Source: Podospora pseudocomata (taxonomy: Eukaryota; Ascomycota; Sordariomycetes; Sordariales; Podosporaceae). From it: a DNA stretch of 64,000 nucleotides. Of the stretch, positions 22,700 to 35,609 are shown piece by piece; the stretch's first letter is position 1; every line of letters starts with the position of its first letter. The stretch lies in the NCBI RefSeq assembly GCF_035222375.1, contig NW_026946363.1, positions 5,084,001 to 5,148,000 of the forward strand, given 5' to 3'. The position numbers were made by a program, and so were the translations under genes. The notes beneath the pieces were generated by a model. That model was not told the DNA's origin, ran no database searches, and saw only the letters and a program-made list of their open reading frames with translations.

Positions 22700-22791
22700 G
22701 GCCGTGTGGTGTAGTGGTAGCATACTTGCTTTGGGAATTTCCTCTCATAAGCTGTTGCAAGTGGTCCCAGGTTCGAGCCCTGGCTCGGCCC
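22700..22791 (+). tRNA. tRNA-Pro(UGG) with 20-nt intron
   Basis: Acceptor GGCCGTG/CTCGGCC; the single T-T mismatch at 6:67 is also present in yeast tRNA-Pro(UGG). D arm GTGTAGTGGTAGCAT, anticodon stem CTTGC/GCAAG with loop TTTGGG plus T (anticodon TGG), intron at 22736-22755, T arm CCAGG-TTCGAGC-CCTGG. TTTT follows within ten bases of the 3' end. Confidence 0.95.
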
Positions 22792-22995
22792 CAATGTTTT
22801 GCTGTTCATTCATCATTATCATGATACCTTTTTGGTACATCATGAGATTCGACTGCATAACCTCACAACTATGCACAAGAGTAAATGTAAAGGGCCATCC
22901 ATCACACACACAGCATTCATTCCGATAAAATCAAAGTCTACTATTTTTCATCTCTATCCGAATATTTACTCCCCCAACCACCATATCCCTTCTAT

Positions 22996-24655
22996 CTAAT
23001 CATCATCCCAATGCCTCCTACTGATAATAATGGGCCTCGCCGGATCCCACGGCCCATAAATCTCATTCTTGTACTTTTGCATCCCAATCAACCACCAACT
23101 GCACCCCCCAATCGCAACCGCACTGATCAAACACCCAATCACCATCCCGGCCAGTCCTCTCTTCCATGGCCACGACGTCGCCGGTGCCTCCCCTAATATG
23201 ATCCCCACTCCACCCCCCGCTCCCAAAACCAACAGCACAGTCAAAAGAAAATGATACCGCCAGCTTCGGTGCCTAGCGTATGATCTGAAAACTGGAAACA
23301 GGCCAAACACCTCGATGCTGAAGAGCGTGAGGGAGAAGACTTGGCCTGTGGAGGGAAGGCGGGAGGCAAGGACGGTGGACGCCATGAGAGCGGCGTTGGT
23401 TGACAAGGAAGCGACCGGCATTTTCTTGGTTTTGTGCGGGCCAGAGATGTGGGAGGGGGTGCCGCCTGAGTAGTCGAAGAAGAAGATGTTGATTGCTAGG
23501 AGCCAAAAGGACATGGCCCAGATGGAATCGGAGGAGGTGGATCGGGTGAGGGACTTGAGGATGGGGGATAAGCCCAGCAAGGTGAAGTAGATGAGGATGG
23601 CGGATTTGATGGTTGATACGCGAAGGTACGCGCGTGTGTTGGGGAGGGAGTCTGGGTCGGAGTCGTGGTTTGGACCCCTGGTGCTGGTTGGGGAGTTGGC
23701 GCTGTTCTGCGATGTTACCGAGTGAACTGAGGAGACAGAGCGCGAGTGTGAGTGTCCTGGAGTCAGGAGCTTAGGTGCTGTTGAGTTGTGAGAGGTATTA
23801 TCATGATGCTGGTGAGATGTCGGATTTGGTCGGTGGTTGTATTGGAGGAGATTGGTAGTCGAGCTGGCTGCTGATGGTAGGTTCGAGGTGCTCGATATGC
23901 TAGCTGTGCTGATGTTATTCGGCAATGGTTGGTGAAGACTTGGCCCAGGTAAAGAGTCTTGTCGCCGAGGGGGTCGGTATTCTCTGTATATTCGCCCATC
24001 CCGCATGCTCCTTGTCATGTCACCGCTTTCGCCAGCACCGGTCTGGTCCTCCTGGGTCATCCACCAATCCCATAGCAGCCAACCGAGAAACGTCGCAAAG
24101 CTCCCCCATCCGACTACCGACACGGGGCTCACCCTCTCCTGAAATATGCCCACAAAGCAAACAATGAATATTATGACGGAGCAGACATGCTGCAAGATGA
24201 CAGTCGAATCGGCGACCAGGGGCCAGAAGTCATACGGCTGCACCCGTGGGTTGCGCTGTAGGTTCTCGAGAAAGGTCGCTTGGTCGGTATAGTTGTCGGG
24301 ATCTGCAATGCGCTCGTGTTAGGTCAGGAGCAACCACAAGAGAATGGTGTCCAGTATGCGCACATGATTGCTTCACCCATAAGAGCTTCTGGAAGCGCTT
24401 CCGCCTTCTACTACGACTCCTGCTCGTGTCATTACGCCTGATGTGCCGTGGCCGCGTATCGAGACCGGTATCGAAGAGGCCAGGCTGTCTGGGTGGTGAA
24501 ATAGGGGTATATGCGTCCTCGGGGGCCAGATGGGATGGGTCGGCGCGGTGCGACTTGAGGCTCGCTGGGACGGTCGAGGAGCGCACCAGGGCTGGGAAGG
24601 GCTTCTCAAAATCGGAGGGAATGGCCGATTGATGGAGGCCCGACGGAGGGGCCAT
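22996..24655 (-). CDS. GPI2: Gpi2/PIG-C, GPI-GlcNAc transferase subunit
   Basis: Two exons, 24364-24655 and 22996-24302, 532 residues. Gpi2 is a subunit of the ER enzyme that transfers GlcNAc to phosphatidylinositol, the first step of GPI-anchor synthesis. The signature is VKQSYPDNYTD, parallel to PFPDNYVD in human PIG-C, then FLENLQRNP and YDFWPLVADSTVILQH. Later come SPILKSLTRSTSSDSIWAMS, FFDYSGG, ASRLPST and the terminal IYGPWDPARP, all PIG-C landmarks. A Ser/Asn-rich insert (about residues 165-300) is fungus-specific. The intron (24303-24363) uses a GTGCGC donor, but only this choice keeps frame and restores SYPDNY. The first 85 residues are probably a disordered cytosolic tail. The 3' end lies 205 bases from tRNA-Pro. 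Confidence 0.94.
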
Positions 24656-26760
24656 GGGGTGGAGTCACTGCTCTCCCATATGCACAATGATATTGTTGAT
24701 GAATGCCACAGCAGTGCTAAACATGTAGGGGAGGAATCTGATGTGTTCGCCAGCAGCAAAGCCGCATTGGCAAGTCATTGCACTGGCGTGTGGCAGGCAA
24801 TAGCTGCCCCTTGGCACCGAGCACGCTAAAAGCTTGGGCCACTTCTTGATTTGTGGGGCTCTCAGGTCCCGCCATCCACCTTCCGTCTTAACCACATCAA
24901 ACCTCAGGAGAAAGAGTTCAATTCTCTGTCATCACTCAGTCCCTTGCTTGTCGTATTTGCTGGACATGCTGTACACGTACGCATGCTCCCACAGACATGG
25001 GTAATCAGGGCGATTTAACATGAGCGACTCCTACGACGCGTAAGCAATGATCATCGTCACCAACATATCTCCAAAAACAGCTGGAGCTTTTCATGGTTCC
25101 ATTCACTTCAAAGGTTAAGCATGCAACCTTTCCAGGCACAGGACCAGGATCCCGCCTTCGGACCGCCTGTGTAACCCAACAAAAGGCCTGATAACCACCC
25201 AAGGTGTACCTCATGCATAAAGGGGTCAGTCAAGCTTTTTCCTGTTCTCCTCCCGAGCGGCATCCGGGCCATGGCGGGCATCGTCAAGCTTTCTAGGAGT
25301 TGGCCTCGATCGCTCCAGCCAAAGAGTTCCGCTGTTCTGGATGCGTATTGATGCGGCGAAGATGTAAGTCTTCAGGGGCTGCATATTCATTGCATTTCTC
25401 GGCGATGGATATACCCTATTCTAGCTCAACGGCCGTGGATGAGCATAGGAGGCATCCGTTGTCAAAGTGGGCCATCAGCAGCTCAGAAGCTCGTGTTACA
25501 GATGCAGACGGGCCTTTTATACAAGTGGCGCCTTGCTTCCAGTTCAGAGCCATTGAAACACCTACTGGGGCAGCTGAAGATGCAGAACTTATTTGTCCCC
25601 ACGAGGCCAAGACAAAGATCGCATGAACCGCGGCTTGCTGGAGAATCAACACGATGGTCAAACGGCGTCGTTGTGGGTAACTCGTATGATGGGTCGTTGG
25701 TCCGGAACGGCGACCGATTATTGAATACGAGATTCTCTGTGTCGCTACGACTTCCCCCCTCCCTTTTCAGCACCCCCCAAGAAAAGGACGAGAAGGACAG
25801 GGCTGCCAAGTTGACCTAATCTTTTCCGGCACCTACCGATATGCATGCAACGTGCCGCTCACAGCTTGTCTCAGCACACGCAACTCTCTCGCTCGTCCTC
25901 GCCGTCGTCTGGCACATGGCCATTTTCTAGCGTGGGCCGCTCCATGATCGGCTTCGCCGTTTGCCCACCGGTGGCATAATGGTCGCGAAAAAAAAAGATG
26001 GGGATCCGTTGGACGCCTTCCCCCACAACGGCCGACTGGCAACAAGTCAGCGCATCATCATATTGTTCCAAGAGGTGGTCACCACAGTATAAATCCGATA
26101 CACGACAGACTGCCTGCCTTGGACCAGGCGCCAAGAGCAGATTGAGATGCACTGCGGCGCAGTGGTTCGGTTGGTGTAGACCCTCCGGGTGCATAGCGGC
26201 GTCTAGCACACGGGGGCCTGTTGGCCTGGTGCGCCCTGCTTATGGACGTCGTCCTATGTGAGCTCGACGCTATCGTGAAATGCCCTGCTTGGTGGTTGCT
26301 TCCCGTCTTCATAAAGACCCAACCACCCACACTACCTTCGCGGGGCCAACACGCCGTCCTTTTCAGCTTCTCCGACTTCCCCTCCCGTGTAACGGCGTTT
26401 GTAAGCTCAATTTCTGCTCTTCCTCCATTTAGCCTGCTGCATAGCATCTGTACTCGGTGTTTTCTTGTCTTTCAACATATTGCGCTCGGCATATTCAGCT
26501 GTCTGGGCCTGCCTCTGCCAATTACCCGGCCTCACTGACTTTCGAATTTCCTCATCGCTGCGCATCATTGCGCCTCGGCAAGCTCCTGCTCCCCTTCCTT
26601 TGTTTGGATTATTCCACTACCGCCCCCCTCGGTTTCGAAGCCCGACGTTACTCTTTGTTCTTTGTCGCCGGGGTGCTCCTTAAAAGGACGCAAGAGTGAC
26701 CAACCCGTGAGTTCTTGGATTTGCCCGAGTTAAATTGTCGCACCTTGGTCGCATATCAAA
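24656..26760. other. Divergent 2.1-kb intergenic region
   Basis: Shared upstream region of GPI2 (leftward) and the small membrane protein gene (rightward). I see no gene. Several frames of about 100 codons exist on both strands but lack ATG starts or protein-like composition. Confidence 0.45.
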
Positions 26761-27416
26761 ATGAGGTGGTACATTGTGCTTGGCCTTGCGCATATGGCGA
26801 CATGCTCGCCTGTGCCTGTTTTGTTGAAGGAACGATTGGAAATCTTCTCGGACGCTGCCAATGGAGTTGTGACTGTCCTCCAGTCCCGGTCGAGCGAGCT
26901 CTCCAGTGTTATCTCCGAGAGGAGTCAAGATGGATCTGCGCAAACACCAATAGAAGTCGCTTCACCGCAGTTGCGACCGCTCACAAAACACCGGCCTGCC
27001 GCGGAAACATGGGAGGACGAAATGGATGCGCCTGTCGTGACACTGGGCGATGAGGACTTGCTGGAGGTTACCGAGACCGACGTCGATATCACCACCTTTG
27101 CGTCGTTCGCCCGACCAGGAATGCCGTGTCATCATGGGAGGCTACTACGCGAAAACAACGATATGCTCATCATCTATCTTGCAACGTCTTTCCTTCTTGT
27201 GGTGGTAATGGTGGAGACTTGGGGTAGCTATGTGAGGAGGTAAGTCATAGTTGACAAAGTATGGATGGAAGGGCTTCACTAACGATACATGATAGACAAG
27301 AGCAAGGCAATATCAGGTTAGAAGAGAGCCCAATTCGAGAGGTGTGCTCAATCCAGTCAGAAGCTGCTTCGGATGTCCCCAAGGATGTGTCGGATGAGAA
27401 GAAAGCCTTGCTGTGA
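26761..27416 (+). CDS. Small predicted type I membrane protein
   Basis: Two exons, 26761-27239 and 27296-27416, 199 residues. The intron is textbook: GTAAGT donor, CACTAACG branch, GATAG acceptor, 56 bases. The protein starts MRWYIVLGLAHMATCSPVP, a likely signal peptide. Residues about 20-130 are polar with an amphipathic stretch (LKERLEIFSDAANGVV). A single membrane segment follows near 134-154 (LIIYLATSFLLVVVMVETW), then a short basic-to-acidic tail of about 45 residues ending KKALL. The arrangement fits a small single-pass surface or vacuolar protein. I recognise no family. Signal peptide, membrane helix and splice signals together make a real gene likely. Confidence 0.72.
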
Positions 27417-28680
27417 AGATGAGCAGAGCATAGCTCGAAATTAGCCTCGATACCTCTTTTCTGATGGCTATTAGGCCAACCTGAAGCTCGACTGTGTGTC
27501 AGCATATCATCAGAACCAACAACGAATGGCCTCAAGACCAACATTCGTGAGGACTTGATAGGGCATGTTCATGTTCCGTTGCCATCGTCTGGCAACCGAG
27601 CAGGTGTTGCTTACTTGAATATATCTCGCAAAAAAATTATAATTATCATTAGGCTCCCTCGTGCACTTGCTTACCGAACAATTTGTGCAACAACACTCGA
27701 GCACGTGTGCAATTTCCGTATGGTCTCTCAGGAGTGGGCCGATGTGAGCTCCAGAAGGCCTCACTGCAGTCCAACGAGCCGAGCCCAACGTGTTCCGCTT
27801 CCATCCCTCACCCGCCTCGAGGAGATCTGAAAGTGCAAGTTACCTATCTCAAAGGGCGATATATTAGACATCCTATGACGTTAAGTGCGGCTTCTACACC
27901 CGTGCCAAGGACCATGGAGGCTGAGCCGGCCGCCCCGGGATCCGCCTTTCTCGCATATCGGCGCCGGAAATGCGGGGTTCGGAGGTCCCGACTGATCATA
28001 CCTACCCCGTGATGCCAAGCATTCCATCGCCAAGCCCTTGCAACTCCATCTTTGAGGCTGTTCGCTGTGATCACAAGCCACATCGGCAAGCGGCTCAAGA
28101 GCAAGTCGACACCACTGACTGTATTCATTGCATAAGTCGAGCTCGGGAATGCAGAGTGTGAGAACTAAGATTACCAACGAATACATCGGCGAATAAGACC
28201 TCTTGATTATCGTCAGGATGCAGAGAGAGCGGCGTGGTAAATGCCCACTGATGTTTCATGGCTTACGGAACTCTCATGCAGCCCAGCCTCTTCAAACCCA
28301 AGCACGAGCGATCCCAGAAGCCCAACACAGCACAAACCCCCCCTCCCTTGATACCCATGCCTTGCCTCAGGCCTTCAGCCTTCCTTTCCCTGATCCTCAT
28401 CCGTCAGCCGTCCCCCGACCAACATCTTTTTGCTCTTCTTTTCTTTCAGATAAAAAGAATTCAGTTTCCCTCTTCCTGCAGAAAGTCGAGTCCGAAGCTT
28501 GCTGCAACCGCGTCACCTGTATCTTACGCCAAGACCAACTCACACTTGGTTCACCCCGCATTTTTGGGTCTCATCCGAACTCCGTGTCGACAAACAGTTT
28601 GCCGTGTGAAAGCTCAAACCCGGCATCTCACAGCTGCAAGCCAGCCGCGAGCTTACTTCCAGAAGTAGCAAGACATAATA
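27417..28680. other. Intergenic region before the annexin-like gene
   Basis: No gene recognised. 28330-28460 is rich in C and T (CCCCCCCTCCC, TTTTCTTTCAG), typical of a fungal transcription start and leader for the gene at 28681. Confidence 0.45.
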
Positions 28681-30727
28681 ATGTCTCTGCAGGTTGACGA
28701 TGGCGGCCGGCGCGCCCGGTCCCGTTCTCCGGGCCGGCGCGCCGATGTGGTGGAAGCATCACCGTACAGCTCTACCGACCGCGGATTCACGCCCTCTACG
28801 GTGACGGCATACAGCGAGTATGAACGGCTCTCACAGTGGGGATCTGCCGCCGATGAGGACTTTTACGGCGCGAGACCTCCCTCGGTGGTGAACCTCCAGG
28901 GACAGGGTCATATCTATGGTGATCCTCTTGAAGCTGAGTACGGTCGATATAGCGGTAGAAGAGCAGACCGCGACCGGGACTCGGACAGCGACAGCCAGAG
29001 ACGGAGATATCCTGAGATCAGAACCGCCGAGCCCTCGTCTTCGCCGAGAGACTCCCGCGATTCTTTCGGGAGGGAGTCCGATAAGGAGCGCCGCCGCAGG
29101 GAGAAGAAGGATAAGCTCCAGGATGATCTCGCCTATGGGAAGCTGCCGGGGCAATCCAAATATGATGCTCCTGTCCCCCAGTCCATCCCGATCCCGATCC
29201 CCAACCCTTCTGCCTCGGCACCATCGTTCAACTACGCCCAGCCGAGGCCTTACGAGTATGGTTCCGTCTCCAAGACAGACCGCTACGGCACCTCGCTCGA
29301 ACCTACCCCTCGCCCCGGCCGTTCCCCCTCTCCCGGCCCATCATCCCCCTTGAAATCCGCCATGAAGCGAACCTCTTCCCCTCTGCCCCCAACGAATCGC
29401 ATGTCAACCCTGTCGGTCCACAGCCCCCACCACTCCCTCTCCCTCTCCTCCGCCCCCCCTTCCCCGCTATTGGAAGCCTACCACGGAACGTACCAATCCA
29501 TGTCACCCATGCCCTCCCCCCTGCTCATGCCCTCCTCTCCCGGACATCATATCCTCGAAGCGCTCTCCCCCCTCGGTTCAGACTCTGAATCCGAACAGAA
29601 GAAGAAACGACGCGCGAGGTTCCACGACCCGGTCGACGACGCTGCCAGGCTGGCAAAAGCCCTAAAGGGCGACCGCCGCCCTCCCGAAACAGAACCCCTC
29701 ATCGAAATCCTGCCTGGCATGTCCCACGAGCAAATCATGGAGCTGCGCCAGGAATACAAGCGCCTTGTCAAAACCGGCACGGAAAGAAAGGGAGTCAACA
29801 TTGCGAAACATATCCGTGCCAGGCTCAAGGATGAGGATCCCAACTTGATGAAGGCGTGTTACGCTACTGCGCTCGGCAGGTGGGAGAGCGAGAGTTACTG
29901 GGCTAATTTTTGGTACCATGGGGACAAGACGCGGAGGGAGTTGCTGATTGAGAGTTTGATGGGGAGGTCAAACGAGGAGATTAGGCTGATCAAGGATGGG
30001 TTTAGTGACAAGAAGTATGGGAATTCTCTCACGAGGGCGATGAGGACGGAGCTGAGGGAGGACAAGTTTAAGAAGGCGGTGCTGATGGTGCTGGAGGGGG
30101 GGAGGCAGGAGGATGTTTGGGATGGTAGGGAGAGGAGGTGGAGGATTGATGCGGATTTGGTGGAGCAGGATGTTAAGGAGTTGTACAAGGCTGTCAAGAG
30201 CGAGAAGGGCGGGGAGAGTAAGATGTTGGAGATTGTGGTGGGGAGGGGGGAGGAGCATTTGAGGGAGGTGATGAGGGTTTATAGGGAAGTTAGTAGGGGA
30301 GGGAACTTTGCCAAGGATGCGCTGAAGAAGAGTGGGAATTTGGTGGTAAGTTCTCTCTAGTCCTGCAAGTTTTGAGCATGATGTTGACGCGTGACGAATA
30401 TAGGGCGAGGTTCTAGCGCATATCCTCAACGGGGTGATCAACAAGCCCATGAGAGACGCCATGTTGCTCCAGCACGCGCTCAAGGCGTCCAAGAAGGACG
30501 AGCTGAGAAAGGAGCTGTTGATTTCGCGGTTGGTGAGGTATCACTGGGATGCCAATCACATGCAGCAGGTGAAGCGGGCGTTTAGGGAACAGTATGGTCA
30601 GGATCTGAGCGAGGCTGTAAAGGAGGGCACCAAGGATGAATGGGGTGCATTCTGCAGGGCGTTGTGCATCACACGTATGCCTGATGCGGAAAAGGTTATT
30701 GCTAGGGTCGATATTCATCGGAAGTGA
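28681..30727 (+). CDS. Annexin C4-like protein with long disordered N-terminus
   Basis: Two exons, 28681-30345 and 30404-30727, 662 residues; intron GTAAGT...ATATAG. Residues 1-340 are Arg/Ser/Pro-rich and disordered (SRSPGRRAD, GRSPSPGPSSP). From about 345 come annexin-type helical repeats: MSHEQIMELRQEYKRL, VNIAKHIRARLKDED, RRELLIESLMGRSNEEI, YGNSLTRAMRTEL, and after the intron KDELRKELLISRLVRYHW and AFREQYGQDLSEAV. This matches the filamentous-fungal annexin-like group with an N-terminal extension. The GxGT-type calcium loops of animal annexins are poorly kept, so calcium-dependent membrane binding cannot be assumed. Possible roles are membrane or septum association, by inference only. Confidence 0.85.
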
Positions 30728-31087
30728 GAGAGACGTGATGAGCTGCTGAATGCAGGATGATAAGGTTGGTTGAGATCACGTTGGAGATGATGGTTTTCTA
30801 CGTTTGGTTGTATATTTCCTTGCTATACCATTTATCCTCTTTTCTTCTTTACAGAAATCGCTTCCTTCATTCTCATCTTATACCATTGGAATTTGCTTTG
30901 AAGATTTGCCTGGATTTCATTCGATTTACTTTTGCTACATAGCATTCTCAATACATCCCCATACTATTAGCCAAGGTGTTCAAATCCCTTACCTTCAAAA
31001 TAGCGCCATAGATATTCACACTTCATCACACAAAACACACAGAAAAAAGATATTTATCTTCCGACATGTAGTCGGCTTTGCTAAAAA
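30728..31087. other. Annexin-like gene 3' flank
   Basis: T-rich 3' untranslated sequence (TTTGGTTGTATATTTCC, TTTTCTTC). Nothing else is seen. Confidence 0.5.
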
Positions 31088-31221
31088 TGACAAGGGTGAG
31101 ATTCGAACTCACGCCCCTTTCGAGACCACGGAACTTGTTTGCTTTCCTCAAGAGAAGTATCCAAGTGTGGATTAAGGGAAGATCCTTAACGTGGCGCCTT
31201 AGACCGCTCGGCCACCTTGCC
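31088..31221 (-). tRNA. tRNA-Leu(AAG) with about 52-nt intron
   Basis: Read leftward from 31221. Acceptor GGCAAGG/CCTTGTC, D arm GGCCGAGCGGTCTAAGGC, anticodon stem CCACG/CGTGG, loop TTAAGG plus C with anticodon AAG, long class II variable arm, T arm GTGAG-TTCGAAT-CTCAC, discriminator A followed by TTTTT. The intron word CCCTTAA is complementary to the anticodon region TTAAGG, the pairing expected of nuclear tRNA introns. The intron is long for a tRNA. Confidence 0.95.
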
Positions 31222-34200
31222 TGTTTTTTTCTGATGTTTGCCGAGGGCCGGAAGAGGCATTTTTGCACAGGGCGTAGTGGTTGTGGTGGATATGGGTGAT
31301 CGTGGTGAGGGTTTGGCTGGGGTAGCCCTTGCTGTATGGGTTGTGGGTTGAGTGAAGCCGATGGAAAGCCGATAGCGTGCAGACTCAGCCTCGACACGAC
31401 CGAGGGTTCTGTAGGTACAGAAAACCGTTGAATGTACCTAGGGTAGCTAGGGATGAGTGTAGAAAGATCCTGTCGTAGATCTCCCCCAGAAAATGTTTGG
31501 CTGGCTTGATATTGGGAGCTGAGAGTAGGCGGTGAGGAAGGATAGGCAAAGCAACCTAATAGTGAGGCGGATGAGATTTCTAAAGAATGGCACGTGGAGT
31601 TTTGTCTCATGGGGAGCATACTGTGATCGGTATGGAGGATGTTGGATCTCGCTTCTCCCTGCTTCGTGGAAGCGAAGGCGCAGTTTGATGGCTGGGTGAG
31701 AGACTGACTGAACCAGCAAAGAGGCCCTCAGGCTGGAACGACTCTGCAATTGGACGTTTCCCGGGGAAGTATATGAGGTCGGCATTTGTTATAAATAACA
31801 TAGCACAGCAGTAGAGTGGACATGTACATGTATGACCCCAGATAAGCGTGTTTCTGCCAAGAGACGGCAGGCGGGAGCCATGGGAATCTTACTCGCATGT
31901 TTCCTTGGCGAAACTGTCTCTCCGATGATAGATGTCATTGTTGCCATGGATTTTGGCGATGTCGAAACTCGCTGTCTCGGGCTTGCCGAACGGTGTTGAA
32001 AGATGCAGTTCAGATGGCCGATGCTTGGCTTTACCTGTGGGTCCGGCATTGTTTGTGCCAAGCATTACCGGCTAACGCCCACCAAGACGGGATGACGTCA
32101 AGCCTATGCGAAAAAGAATTTGGCGCGTCGGCGCCAGCTCCGAGGATCATGACGGCTCGTAATTTGCTTTGTATTCGAAGGTAGCGAAAAACTTTCTACA
32201 TATGTGCGCTTGACTCTACGATAATCTATCCTGCACTATACTTCCAACACGATCTACAATTCGGCAGCTCAAATAAATAGGCGGTGTCTTCTCACGTTCG
32301 CTGGTTCGCTCTTCAGGGATGGTCACGCCACGAGAATGATGTTTCTCCACTCGATACAGCTTCGAGGCTCGGTAAAGTCTCGCTCGCTCTTCGGCATAAG
32401 TTCAAGTTCTATCGATGGGCCAAATCCTGCTCTTTTCAACACGGCGATGAGGATGTGGGAGAAGTCGAAGATCTTTGCCTGATGCCATGTTGCACAGATA
32501 TACGCTTCACATCATGAATCGCTATCAGTGCCCATAGCGGCAACAGCTAAGACTTTCGTTGTAAGACAACCGTTGTTCCATCAGTATCTCAAACACTCGG
32601 ATGTGCCAACCGGAGAATACCATTCTCAACGTTTCACAGCGCCGGCAATCATGTTTGGGACCCTGAAGGGCTGACTCATGCTGTACGCTCGCACTTAAGT
32701 GCGAAGTGAACAGTTGCCAGCCACATCGATCGGCAGGTTCTGTTCCCATCTCAGGGTATCTCCTGAGCAGATTACCCCTCACCTTACGAGTCTCTTCTTT
32801 ACCATTATCCAAAATCACTCAGGTTCATGACACCAATCACGAAGGAGCAAATGGTGTTGCTGGTCCAACTTAGTGTCCTGTAGTGCAGTCCCACAGGCCC
32901 TCGTATCGCGCAGATTAGTACTGAACCCCGATCTTAGTTTGCCGTTTCCCCGGTCATCTTCTACAAAAGACAATCAAGCAATTGCCAAGGCCCGTCAACT
33001 CATCCCTTGGGCCTGGAGATGCAAGGACATCATGCTCAAGGGGGACAATGCAATATCGACAAGGCTGTGGCGTCCCGCGCCCTGGGCCAGGATCCGGGGA
33101 CGGGGACCAGAGATATCGCGACATTGTTATCGTTGTCTCTGGTTTAAGGTGGGTACCCTACCCAACTGTTGCAATGCCGAGATTCAGGAAGGCACGGGTG
33201 AGGCCAAGACGAAACAAGACTTGGTGATATCTACCAGCTTCGGTGGCTACATTACCGAGTGACCGCCTTATGGTGAGCGTCAGCAACTGCAACGCTGTCC
33301 CCTAATAACGGCGAACAGGAGAACCCCTGGGCGGTGTGAATAGTCTGTCTTAGTCTGACCAACGAAAACGGAAGATGCCGTGCTACCCTGCTATATTGCC
33401 TCCTTCCGATACAGGTATCCCACAAGGCTAAGGATGCGGCCGAGGAATGTGACGATGCTGGACAGGCCAATGACAGGTAACGACCCCAGTTTAAGGTAGC
33501 CAGCGCTCTCGAAATAGTAGGCTGCCTAGGTCCTGCTTTGCTGAAGCTGAGCTCTTCGCCATGATCCTTCAAGGCGATGCTCGAGCTATGAGTTTGCCGA
33601 TACATCTGGGCACTTTCATACGGGGACGGACTCTAACAAAGGGGACAGCAGGATCTGTATCCAGAGGACTTCCCAGTGGGCCCATAAGCATATCCAAGGT
33701 GTGTCTCGATAAGGGGCATCACCGATCTGATGAGTGACTGATAATTGGGCTGTTTTTACTTGAGAAATACTTTTTTTGATGGCTTGGTCAGCCAGGCTCA
33801 ACTCTGTTATTTGGTAACAACATTGTTCCAGTCGGGATTCGGCGAGAGTTGGGCTGTCAACACCGATCCGACTGCTTCTCGCGCGATTAACAGGGCCCTG
33901 GTGCTTGCAAAAGAAGCAGGACGTCTGGTGGACGGGTTTCGGATCTTCTAGGCTTCTTCCATAGCTTTCAGATGCATCGTGACAAGTCGGGATGAAACAG
34001 CCAAGCGGTTGATTGGATCGAGTCAAGAACAAGCCCCTCGTCCGCCATGTGGGAAAAAGCACACAATATCTTCCGTTAAGGGCTCGGAGGTCGGCCTTTG
34101 GCACACACGAGCTCCGGGAGGACGACATGGAAAGGCCCCACCAGTACCGAGCCAGTGAAACAGAGAAACCCCCACTAGGGCAAGCCACTCACAATTCGAA

Positions 34201-35609
34201 TTCGAGAAGCACAGCAGCACATCACCAACCCAACATCACCAACAATCGTCATGAACACCACAAGAGGCATGTCAGACGCACAAAGGGCAATTGAGCTGCA
34301 AATCTGCTCAGACACAGCGACAAGTACCGCCGGCGACACATTTCGACAAGAGTATTTGAATTCTTTCTCTCAAATGATGTATCGACACTACTTCCCAGTT
34401 CGGTCGGCTCTCGGTTGCGAGAACGCCCTGATCGGAAACATCCCGTATTGTCTCCGACCTTGATCATCCTGGTCTTTTCTGACCGCGAGCAAGCACCTCA
34501 GACTTCTCCACGTTGGGATCTCCCTTGTCGCCCTGCTTTTCCACTTTCTTCCAATTTCTGGTCTTGGTTAATGGTTTCCCTTTTTCTTTTTTTTTTCTTT
34601 TTTGTTTTTTTTTGCGTCGATTTGAGCACATCCTGACGAATCGAGCCTCACACGGCAGCGGATCAAATTCCCCTGGCCGCAACGGAGTAATCATGTTGAG
34701 ATGCAGCAGAGAGAAGATCGACGCAGGAGCCAGAGGCGTAGTGCGGCCGCAGAGGTTCTTTTTGAAGGCCAACAAAGTTGTTGCTGCACGTCATGAAGAA
34801 TCTTTTGGCTGGCCCTAACGAGGTGTCCACAGTCTTTTCTACTTGGGAAAAGCATCATGAAGTTTGCGCGCTCTCGGGGATAACTAAGAGACCGACTGTT
34901 GAGGCCGTTTAAACACCGTCCAATACCACATTAAATCCCCCCCCACACACACACCACCACCAATACGCAAAATCGAACGCCGCAAAGTGATTCATTCATA
35001 CAGACAAGGTACTGTACGAACGGTATGATTCCATCCAGAAGAGGTGTTGGACCCGGCGCGTGGGCTTTGCCGGGTACACACACTCAACGAGTACATGAGA
35101 CCTGCAGACATCGCCTCGCGACAAGAAGTACTTGTGCTCCCAACCCCAGTCCCCAGTCTCGAGTCCCCATGTCCCTCATGCCCCTGTCGGTCCCCTTGAA
35201 CCCTGTCAGCATACCTGATGTACCCGTCATCCATGTCATCCATGTCAGTTCACTCACAGCTAAGAGAGGGCCGCGCAGCCCTTCATCTTTATGTACATTA
35301 ATAATCCCCTGCTCTCTCCTGCTTCCCTCTGCTGTACTGCTTATGCACCCACTCCCCCCTCGTTCTCGAACACTGGTCTTGGCCTCATCCGTGCAAACCA
35401 CCCCGATCTCATATATTATTTCTTCATCCCACCCCCCTTCCAGAACTAGCTCACCATTATAAGACCTCATCTTGCCACCATCGTCTTAACACCTTCTCGG
35501 TTCTAGAAGACACGAACTTTAACTTGACAGCTTGACAGCTTGACAACCAAGTTTACGGACGACATCAAGCTATTGCCACACAATACCTACACACTCGGCA
35601 TACAATACA
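31222..35609. other. Gene-free interval of 4.4 kb upstream of the transcription factor
   Basis: No convincing gene. Features are a T-rich stretch at 34567-34615, a C8 run with CA repeats near 34938-34960, and an 8-bp tandem repeat at 35523-35546. The last 600 bases or so are probably promoter and leader of the Zn2Cys6 gene. Confidence 0.45.
35523..35546 (+). repeat. CTTGACAG tandem repeat in the leader
   Basis: Three copies of CTTGACAG/CTTGACAA in a row, 64 bases before the transcription factor start codon. Confidence 0.8.

Noticed and set aside
24373-24759. Alternative 128-codon leftward frame over GPI2 exon 1
   Set aside because: It overlaps the real exon in another frame and does not join to the conserved PDNYTD exon.
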